From Saccharum officinarum (taxonomy: Eukaryota; Streptophyta; Magnoliopsida; Poales; Poaceae), in assembly GCA_020631735.1 (NCBI GenBank), contig CM036188.1, forward strand, positions 10,892,214-10,956,213: a DNA stretch of 64,000 nt. Reading direction: 5' to 3'. Both the position numbers and the translations under genes were made by a program. Under the pieces are notes generated by a model. That model saw nothing but the letters and a program-made list of their open reading frames with translations. It searched no databases and was not told the origin of the DNA. Positions 12,001 through 20,886 of this stretch are shown here, piece after piece. Numbering within the stretch: position 1 is the stretch's first letter; every line of letters starts with the position of its first letter.

Positions 12001-13196
12001 TGGTGCTCTATGATGGGCGCCTCTACATTCCGCCTACATCGCCCCTGCTCCAAGAGATTGTTGCTGCAATCCATGACGATGGGCATGAAGGTGTTCAGCG
12101 CACCTGGCACCGGCTGCAGCGCGACTTCCACTTCCCCAACATGCGCCGCATCGTCCAGGACTTCGTGCGGGACTGCGCCACGTGCCAACGATTCAAGTCC
12201 GAGCATCTACGACCGGCGGGTCTCTTGATGCCCCTCCCCGTGCCATCTATGGTCTGGGCCGACATAGGGCTGGATTTCATCGAGGCGTTGCCTAAGGTCG
12301 ACGGGAAGTCGGTCATCCTCTCCGTCGTCGACCGCTTCAGCAAGTACTGCCACTTCATCGCACTCGGGCATCCGTATACCGCCGAGTCCGTGGCCCAGGC
12401 CTTCTTCACCAACATCGTCCGCCTCCACGGGATGCCTCAGTCCATCGTCTCCGACCGGGACCCGGTGTTGACGTCCGTCTTTTGGCGTGAGCTCATGAGA
12501 CTCATGGGCACCAAGTTGCACATGACCTCCGCCTTCCACCCCCAGTCGGATGGCCAAACCGAGGCGGCGAACCGCGTCATCGTCATGTATCTCCGTTGTT
12601 TCACAGGAGATCGCCCTCGCCAGTGGCTCCGGTGGCTGCCATGGGCAGAATACGTCTACAACACAGCCTTCCAGTCGTCGCTTCGGGAGACGCCGTTCCG
12701 GGTGGTCTACGGCCGCGACCCTCCGACCATACGCTCGTATGAGCCGGGCGAGACACGTGTCGCAGCCGTGGCCCGCGACATGGAGGAGCGCGAGGAGTTC
12801 CTCGCCGAGGTTCGCCATCGACTGGAGCAAGCCCAGGCGGTGCAGAAGCTGCACTACGACCGCCATCATCGCCAGGTCGTCTACGCCGTTGGCGATTGGG
12901 CCTTGCTGCGTCTTCATCAGCGCCAGGCGATGTCCCTTCCCCGCACCACGTCGGGCAAGCTGAAGGCCCGCTACCTGGGGCCCTACCGGGTCATTGAGAA
13001 GATCAATGAGGTCGCGGTGCGGCTTGAGCTACCTCCGCAAGCCCGTATCCACGACGTATTCCACGTCGGGACCCTCAAGAAGTTCAGTGGCACTCCACCG
13101 GCCAACCCACCTCCTCTGCCGGACATCCAGCATGGCGCGGTGCTTCCAGCTCCCGAACGCGTCACTCAGGCTCGCCTAGCTCGTGGCGTCACCTAG
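9042..13196 (+). pseudogene. gag-pol polyprotein of Reina-like element, broken by TAG codons
   Basis: The frame is open from 8823, but the ATG at 9042 (cgccATGgc, followed by AEPTLADLLAQMQ) is the better gag start because earlier codons lie in the LTR. Order: gag with a capsid-like region (about 9200-9690), a Pro-rich linker, a zinc-knuckle-like CFNC...GHNRFC (about 9890-9936), aspartic protease LLDSGSTHSFI (10122-10155), RT with LRSGYHQ and FFDDILIYS (about 11058), RNase H (about 11450-11840), an integrase zinc region (H...H...CATC, 12080-12190) and integrase core with WADIGLDF, SDRDP and QTEAAN as D,D,E. A TAG at 11004-11006 splits RT between TF and ALMND. A second TAG at 13194-13196 precedes the chromodomain. 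Both look like CAG-to-TAG changes. The enzyme motifs are otherwise well kept. Confidence 0.95.
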
Positions 13197-13440
13197 GTCC
13201 TGGTCTTCTGGCGCGGCGAGCCTGCTTCTTCGGCTCCTGGAAGACCTCGACGCTTTCCGCGCTTCATATCCAGATTTCCAGCTCGAGGACGAGCTGGGTC
13301 TCGAGGGGGCGAGAGATGTCATGTGGGGCCACGGCTACCACCGTCGCAGGCGTAACCGCGACGTGAGGCGGGCCGCGGAGCGCGCTGAGCGCGACGCCCA
13401 GGCCAGCACGCGCGATGCGCAGGAAACATCCAGTGGCTAG
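13183..13440 (+). pseudogene. Frameshifted chromodomain tail running into the 3' LTR
   Basis: The main frame reads VLVFWRGEPASSA after the TAG at 13194, the start of a chromodomain. The sequence then looks two bases short near 13232-13240, and another frame continues with the C-terminal motif ASYPDFQLEDELGLEGARDVM-like text. That frame goes on over the polypurine tract and about 120 bases of 3' LTR, ending in an Arg-rich tail at 13440. Chromodomains of this group steer integration to chromatin. This one cannot be made in frame with pol. Confidence 0.8.
13303..13316 (+). promoter_or_regulatory. Polypurine tract
   Basis: GAGGGGGCGAGAGA lies directly before the TG of the 3' LTR, as required for plus-strand priming. 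It is embedded in the chromodomain tail frame. Confidence 0.85.
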
Positions 13441-13747
13441 GATAGAAAGAAGGAAGATTTGATTTGCTATCTTTCCCTAGAATCAAGGATTAGTTAGTTT
13501 CCTTTTCAACAGCTAGAATCAAGGATTAGTTAGTTTCCTTTTCAATCAGCCCAAGAGGCTATATGTATGGATCTAGGGCCATTTGATAAAGCAAGCTAGA
13601 TCAATTATCCTAAACTTCCCTCTCTTCCCCAAAGACTCTCAAGCCCGATCACCGTGAGGGGTATAACCTCCAGATCGGAAGACACGGCTGACGGCTACGA
13701 CCTTCGTAGCCGCGGGCCGCCTACCCACGATCTCCAGGCACTTGACA
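13317..13747 (+). repeat. 3' LTR of Reina-like element
   Basis: It is 431 bp, the same length as the 5' copy, with the same 36-bp tandem duplication (13477-13512 and 13513-13547). It ends CTTGACA and is followed by the TSD TATTC. Confidence 0.97.
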
Positions 13748-16700
13748 TATTCATTATCATCGACTCAAATATCTGTTTCCACACACTGTAGTACAGAAAG
13801 ATTCGGATGATGTGAGGAAAGACAAATCCAATCTGTTTATTTTTTTTTCATTTGTTGTCATTTAACAACTTATTAATAGCTATGGGTGATTTCTGCACCA
13901 TAGCGTGTTGGATCATATGTCATGTCCTTACAGAGTCCATTGGTTTACTATCTGTCCATGCGACATCTGTTTCTCAAGGTAAGCACTGTTTATGCAGAAA
14001 AGTGGGCTCAAGAACCACTAGCAAGGATTTTAAAAATGACAAACATTGCATTTAAAAGGCCAGTTATCAGGCTCACCACTAGCCTTTTCTTGAAGACCAT
14101 GCTTGTTCATAACCTTGAGGAGGCAGTGGCTTCTTGGAAAGCAAGGAAATCAAGTGGTTGATTGCCTGATGGATGTATCATGGGCATTTTGTTGGTCCAG
14201 TCTGAGTTGGCCCCCTGTGTGCCAGTTTGTGGGTCGGGCCTCTGCTACGCATTTTCCCAGGGGGGACCATCTCTTATATCTGCTGCATCCTCATCTTGGT
14301 GGCTTTCAATCTTGTGATGGTTACTTCTAGTGCCCCACCGTCAGCGTTGTCATATGTATTCTTTCTTTGGTAGCCCCAAGTTTTGCATCCATGCAGCGAG
14401 TCTGCAATGAAACTGCTAGGTTGAGCATCAAAAGGTAAAAGTTGAAGATTTCTATGCATATTTTACATGGATGACATGATTAAACTGTACTTTGTAGTTG
14501 GGACCCTTTGATATTTTTCTTTTCCTCGGTATGTGTTATGTAGGGTGGGTCTACTTTATCATTATGGCAGTCACATGACCCATTTGCACTGATGTTAAGA
14601 TAAACAATTTGGTGTTCAAAAGTCTTAATCATGTAACCCTGGGATAAGGCTCATCTTTTGCCACTAAGGAAAGAACCCTGGCACATGGCTTGTGCTCTAG
14701 ACTTCTTAGTAAGCAGACAGGAAATCTTGTTATTGATACGGTAGTTAACCTACTTTTTTAATCATCATTACCGCAGTTGCCACAAAACCCATTCAGATGA
14801 ATCTGAAACCTGCGCAGTCATCGTTCCATTAATCAATCTAATGCTCTGGGACCATGTTTAACGGTTCTGTCTCTGTTCTGTATCTATATATAGCAAATAA
14901 ATACCTAGCTCTCCAGATACTTACAGTATCCCGTGGTCTTTAGGCTAGAACTAACAAGTGCATGCTACTGAGTTACATGAAATACTTGTTAGTTAAGTAT
15001 ACTATAGACTCTTCGTGCATGTATTTGTGCATGCTACTGAGTTACATGAAATACTTGTTAGTTAAGTATATTATAGACTCTTCGTGCATGTATTTGTCTT
15101 TATCTTTGATGTGTTTCACAAATTGATGCTACAGTAATCCTTCTCGCTTACCCTCGGGCCTTGGTTAAGAGCCAATGTTTAGTTAGTTGATACTCCTCTA
15201 GGTGTCTACTTCATTTTATTGACTGGTTGTCTAAGTAATAAACTGTTGTTAGCCATGTACGAGCTATTTTTTGCCCCTTCTTCACATAAGCAACAAAAGT
15301 AGGAGACAGTCCTCTGTTTTTCTTTTGATACATGCTGTAAGGAATCTTCATGCTTATTGGAGTTTTGTGGCCTTTTGTGTCGAACGTTGCCCCTTAGACC
15401 ATCAACTTAGCCAGCCTTTTCTTAGTATCCTACTAGGGCAATTGATCCCACTTGCACACTTAAACTTTTGTTGCACCTTTCCTTACCCAGGGAACAAAAA
15501 GGTGGAGACCAGCTTTAAAAGATTAGGACATGAAAATCCCCAGGTGTCGGCATCGCTTATGCCCCCATCATTTCTTTAAAATTGAAGGTTTGTGATTTTC
15601 TATGTAAATTACCACTGTGTCTATGTATCCTTATATGCCATTATTTTAGGCTTTAGGGTCATTTCCTTTTCTTCCTTTGATTATGTTCCTCTCATGGTTC
15701 CCTTAGCCACCCGAAAATTTATAAACACAACACTTTCATTCCATTTATCGTGATAGTTCCATCAGCCAAATTAACCATTGACTGTTATTTTGTTGTTGGC
15801 CTATTTATTTTTGTACTAAGTGGGCAAACTACCCATAGATAACCTGTTAGGTTCAAGAGGAAGCACACTTAAATGGTTAAATAATTGAGTCTCATGACAC
15901 CAACGATAAAAAATCTCCACTACCTTGCAATAATTGCAATTGGGTGATGAAACAATACATATTTGGGCAAAACTCTGAAACAGAAAATTTGTCATTTATC
16001 TCACACAAACGTCCTATCTGATGGTGATGGTGTGGAAGGTCATTGCTTACAAAATCTTGGGCATGTAAGGGAGACCGTCGCTATTGACAGCATAAAAGGA
16101 TTAGCACTCAAAATATTGTTATAGAGGTGACTGATTTTCGCCTATAATCTTGCAAAAAACAGATTGCCACTTTTTTTTGGGAGAAAAGGTGAAATACATT
16201 ACTTTTGCACTATTGCCTACTTATCCCTTTATGTGAAAGCATTGCACCACTAATTGATTGCATGATAGAACAGTAGAAGTAAGGAGACGGGGGAGGGAAC
16301 AAAATCCCCATGGGGATATTGCATTGTTTCTTCAGGAGGCAGGTACATCAACTTCACAGTTTGTTCTCTATTGGACCCACATAGACATAGGTACAGATGA
16401 CACATACATACACATCTCTGTCTGTCTCCTTCGATCTCCCTCACAACTTGATGTTTCCTGAAACCTCCCACGCATGCCTGCTGCCAGATCCCGTACAGTA
16501 AGTAGGGTTTCTGGAAGCCATGGAAAAAAATAAAATAAAAACGGAACAGCAAAAGGCAGCATTCTGGGGGATGGAAGGAAGATTGCCCGGGAAACAAGGG
16601 ATCTCTCCACTTCCTTCCTTTTCCTTGCACAGGTCAATTCAAACCTGTCACTTTGTGCAAGTAGTACTAGGCTGCTGCTAGCAACTACTTTGGTGGTTTG

Positions 16701-16794
16701 GATTCTGCAAGCATAGTCTTAAATCTCCTCATCATGTTGTTATGGACTACCCCTGACATATTAAAGTTCCAAAACTCGTTAGCTAGAGGAACAT
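13748..16794. other. Gene-free interval downstream of the B3 gene
   Basis: This is the far side of the Reina insertion site plus the 3' flank of the minus-strand B3 gene. A 50-bp stretch near 13933-13978 is framed by ttacag and AAGgtaagc splice-like signals but has no coding likeness I know. Apart from a 69-bp tandem duplication (14958-15095), nothing else was recognised. Confidence 0.4.
14958..15095. repeat. 69-bp tandem duplication
   Basis: Two adjacent 69-base copies (14958-15026 and 15027-15095) begin gtgcatgctactgagttaca and differ by a single C/T (tactatag / tattatag). The near identity implies a very recent duplication or an assembly artefact. Confidence 0.92.
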
Positions 16795-17719
16795 TTATAT
16801 ATGACGCGTCAAATTCTGATGGATTTTCAGTGCTGACCAGTTATTGGAAGTGTAGGGGCTTTGGTGCATGTAGCCGTACATTGCTGTTGGTGTCTCTGGC
16901 TCCAGCTCCGGTGCCGGACCACAGTCAAGGTTCACGCCGAACAGCCGGAGCCGCCTTGACAACGGTGCTGAAGCTGCACTGCAACTCCTGTTGTCTCTGT
17001 CCGATTGAGATTCTCCTGCAATTGTTCAGCAGAAATGGTGTAAGAGGTATCAGAAGACTACGTTGCAGATCTTTCTTTACTTTTTGTTATCAGTCTTTTA
17101 CCTGCATGTTGCATGTTGCTATGATAATGCTCCATTGAGTGACGGTACGCATGGGAATTGGCCGGGCTGGTTGGGTATGAGCCTGATGTGCTGTAGCACA
17201 TTGGGCTCCAAGGCTGCTGCTCTCCGCCAGTGCTCTGCGCAGGTGCCACTACGCTCACGGCCGGTGGCGGCGGTGCCGCAGCCACTGTTGCACTCTCACC
17301 ACGGCGCCTGTAGCTGATGAATAGGCGGTCACCCAAGCCAAAACCACGCATCCTCTCGAAGTGCACCACGTCGCCGGCGTCAAGTTGCTTCTCCTTGACG
17401 TACCGGCTCCAGCCCTTGGTGAGCACGTAGCTCTGGCTGCTCGTCCAGTACGAGTACCTGAACCGCCATGGCTTGCCAGCCTCGTCCTCGAAGGACAGGA
17501 TAAGGCCTTTCTCACCGGAGTCGCCACTGAGAGGGAAGTACCTCTCGGCGTGCTGCTTGGGGATCACCAGCCTGTTGAGCTTGCCCACGTCGCTCGGCGT
17601 CAGGGGCTTCTCGAACAGGTGCTCCTTCTCGAAGTGGTGGTGGTAGTGAAGGTTTGTGTACATGGCCACACCCCAGGGCCAGGCCTGGGGTGCTCTTGGG
17701 AGAGATGATTCATGGCCAT
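16795..17719 (-). CDS. B3-domain transcription factor (NGATHA-like), two exons, 1-base frameshift near start
   Basis: A nuclear DNA-binding regulator of the RAV/NGATHA branch. Exon 1 is 17719-17102, the intron 17101-17016 (CAG|GTAAAAG ... TTGCAG, 86 bp) and exon 2 17015-16795. From the in-frame ATG at 17663 it reads 260 residues: B3 domain about 15-121 ([40 protein letters not shown]) and RLFGV at about 211-215, the B3 repression motif that recruits TOPLESS-type co-repressors. The family's usual start is the ATG at 17719 ([11 protein letters not shown]). In this sequence that ATG is out of frame: the G-run at 17687-17690 has four G where the conserved protein needs five, costing the first 19 residues unless translation starts at 17663. 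The layout matches rice Os11g0156000/Os12g0157000 as I recall them. The last ~20 codons of exon 2 are less certain. The frameshift may be a sequencing error. Confidence 0.9.
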
Positions 17720-17857
17720 TCTTCTGCTGGAGGAAAGAAAGAGTTACGGAGCGAAGAAGTGTGTGTTAGGTTCCTGTCTGCAGCGAAAGCTTGACTGTGG
17801 GGAGGAGTAGCAGTGATGGTGTGTCGCGTAGAGAACCATGCAGGTGTCTTGGTCAGG

Positions 17858-17867
17858 CATTTATAGC
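17858..17867 (-). promoter_or_regulatory. TATA box of the B3 gene
   Basis: The minus strand reads GCTATAAATGC about 140 bases before the first ATG (17719), leaving a leader of roughly 110 bases. It is the only good TATA close upstream. Confidence 0.6.
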
Positions 17868-20697
17868 CTCCCAAGCAGGACTTTGGGAGCGTCTATGAGA
17901 TGTAGTATTAATATTTCCCTGGAACATAACATGAGGTCTTGATGCATTTGATCTAGCTTGGAGGAGGGCAGGAGTTTTTAATCTGGGCTAGACAGGAGGA
18001 ATCAAAGTGACGGGCTTCAGAGGTGCTGAGGTTAGAATATGTAGTCTGAGCTAGCTGATGAGGGACGATCAGGTGGTGGTACTTCAAAGTTGGTGCCTGG
18101 CCATTGTGGCCTTACCACAGCCATCCAGGGAGGTGGAGAGGAGTAGGCCCTACCATTGGTTTCCATGTGCTCTGGTGGTTGGAGCCTACGTGAGACCACT
18201 GTCATTAGCTCCCCATTTTTATCTGCAGGAGTGTAGGTTTTTCAGTTCGATCTGTCTCTAGGACGGTGAAAGAAAGTCCTGGTTGTATTAGGAGCTGAAA
18301 CTTGTAGAGTGTGGACTGTGGAGGCATGAGGCACCCTAGGCTAGATTAGGTGAAAAGATGCATCGATAGATTGGCACCAGTTTCATACCTGTGGTCCGCA
18401 TGGAATAGCTGGTGGGCAATTACTTGTTAAGGGTACTGATCTCGCAGGATGTGACACTTGAGGCGTATGGACTGTGTGCTCTAACTATCACGCACTATTT
18501 TGTACTAGTACCAGCCATTTTCTGATCTCAGATTCAATACAATCAAGGGTTTTGTCAGGCCTGCCTCATTGAATAGGTGGCTGACCACCTAATAGGGCAG
18601 CAAGACTTCCATGTAACAAGCTGGTTCTGGTTGGATTCTTACACAATTGATGGAATTGGCGGTAAGAGATTATTTTCTCATTCAAACCATCCTTGTAGGA
18701 CAACCTGCCTGCCTCTGTTGAGGACCAATTGCAAAGAGAGAATACTCTATTTCTCTCTGTTATTAGCTAACCTTTTGTAAGGACCGGTGCTCTTCTCGAC
18801 ATGGCATTGGGCATTTGGGGAGCACCTCTTGTTGTTGGAGGATTGGGATGCAGAACAGTTTATGATCTGTTTTCCTACATTTTTAATGACAGATCTGTAT
18901 CAAGTGCTGTATAATATGAAGGACAAAATCGCCGATGTCGCTTTGCTTGGTACTTTGGAGACAAGTATTCCATCACATGGTTATGAGCGGAGCAGTACAT
19001 GGTTGGATACATTGTATGCTGACTAATAGATGCTCTTGTGATTTGTGAAGTATTATTCAGTTTGTCAACCTTTGGGAAACCAGAGGGGCCATTAGGGTCC
19101 CTCGTTCTGTTAGTAGGTACGGTCAAGAGTCCAGTAGTGACCGAATGGATCTTCAAAGATGATCACTCCGTTCATTCTGTTACTTGGCTGTTTCTAACAT
19201 TTATAATTAGATTATTAGGTTAGTTCCATATATTTGAAAATCACAGATATTTATTTATTTTTCTGACCCAGCCCTTTTCTTTTGGATCCACGACCAGATA
19301 ATTGGTGATATGTGATTATTATCTCACGTGGCATTAGCCTTATCTGTCCTGCTTTCTGTTCCTGGGGCTTCAAGTTCCCAAACGCCACAATATACGAACA
19401 TTGGAATGAGAAATAGGATCAAGATCGGACCTGGACAAAGATCTGCCCTGTCCAATTTCCAAAAGCTTTTCGAGTCAGATGGTATGATTTCTGTCCCAAG
19501 CTCGTCCAGCTTTTTCCATTGATGCATGTATACAACTCACAGCCCTCACAGTTGCCTGCCTCCATTTGACGCAAATCCCCATACGGTATTCTTAACTTTG
19601 TTGTTTTCTGTGTTCATGAACTTCGGAATATGCAACAAGTGAAGTTGCTAATCACTTGCTACATGTACAGATGCACTGCAAAAGACTAGTATACTCGATG
19701 GCATGGCAATGGCAGAGGTAATCTTGATTATACTATAATTAGTCTATATTTAGCATCTCTTGGAGTATGAAACGGTATGAAACAATTGAGTTCAGTTGGT
19801 GGAATCTCTTAGCTTTCAAGGGTACTCCATTGCAGCTCAATGCAAATGATGAGCCCTTGTTCGCTAAAGTCGAATAGGCTTGTAGAGTCCCATGTGTTAC
19901 ATTTTCTAGTGGCCTCATGAGGATGGGATCATGAGAGGGAGACTTCATAAGCATGTCCCATTATAAAGGTTTTCATGACCATTCAAACCTAACAGGAAGA
20001 CTTTGTGAAAAAAAAACTGAAAGATATATAGGTACAGAAATTTACATATCAATTCGATACTCTTGTATTAGTATTATTGGCAATAGCATATTTGCACGTA
20101 TCACGTTGACCAAGAATGAAGATACTATATGGTTGAATGCGAATTTATTAAACATGTGGCAGGATGCACTACTAGATTGTAAACTACACGGGAGCTCATT
20201 TTGCAGCACCGGAACAGTGCATGCACTGGGCTATGAATTTTGACCAGAGTGCGTGATATTTAAAAGATGACCATGCGAGTACCAGTAGGGAACCACGCAG
20301 CAGGGTCCTTTTGCTAACTCAATCATGCAGCTCACCTGCCCCTCCCAAGACCAAGAGAGCTTTTGATAATGTAGGTTTGGTTTCTCCATGCACATGAATG
20401 ATTTGGTATCTTGTGGAATTGAATACAAAATAACTCAAGATAAGGGGACACATGCTATTGCCCCTGGTTTTGTTTATTGTTGTGGTCTCGGTTCCCTTTT
20501 CGTACGGCCATGCCTGTTTGGCCACAGAATTCATGCATGCATATGCATTGGGCTGAAAAACCAACCTTGAGCGCCCATGTTACTCTTCTCCTGTTCCCAA
20601 ATGAGGCCCTGGAAATGTGCAATCAAGCCTTGCCCATTTGGACCTTTGATGGCATTCATTTATTATTAGCCAGGCTAAATTAAATTATTTACAGTTA
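17868..20697. other. Gene-free upstream region of the B3 gene
   Basis: No coding region, transposon end or RNA gene was recognised. Only short ORFs without protein-like composition occur. It may hold distal control sequence of the B3 gene. Confidence 0.4.
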
Positions 20698-20860
20698 CAA
20701 TATACTCTCTCCATTCCAAATTGTAAGTTGTTTTTTTTAAAAAAAATACATAGAGTTTACTATACATCTAGATAGTGTATATCTAGGTGCATATCAAAAA
20801 GCTATGCACTTAGAAAAATCAGAACGACTTACAAGCTGGAACTTGGAACGTGGGGTACGA
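20698..20860. mobile_element. Stowaway-like MITE
   Basis: It begins after TA with ctctctccattccaaattgt and carries the body motifs acatagagtttactatacat and aaatcagaacgacttacaa. The left terminus is recognisable and the right one eroded (about 20850). Same family as 6035 and 30541. Confidence 0.6.
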
Positions 20861-20886
20861 GATCTGCCATTGAAAAATGCTTGCAT

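Larger units (their letters stand above)
8486..13747 (+). mobile_element. Complete Ty3/gypsy chromovirus (Reina-like), TSD TATTC
   Basis: A 5,262-bp element has two 431-bp LTRs that start TGTCATGTGG and end CTTGACA, flanked by an exact TATTC duplication (8481-8485 and 13748-13752). A primer-binding site follows the 5' LTR and a polypurine tract precedes the 3' LTR. The order protease, RT, RNase H, integrase is that of Ty3/gypsy, and a chromodomain remnant plus the small size point to the Reina-type chromovirus clade. The LTRs differ at 7 of 431 sites, all transitions, so insertion is recent (under about 1 Myr at the usual grass LTR rate). Two in-frame TAG codons and a small deletion leave it without an intact polyprotein. 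Confidence 0.97.

Noticed and set aside
11214..12206. 330-codon ORF on the minus strand
   Set aside because: It is the complement of the Reina pol gene; its openness follows from high GC3 in the sense frame.
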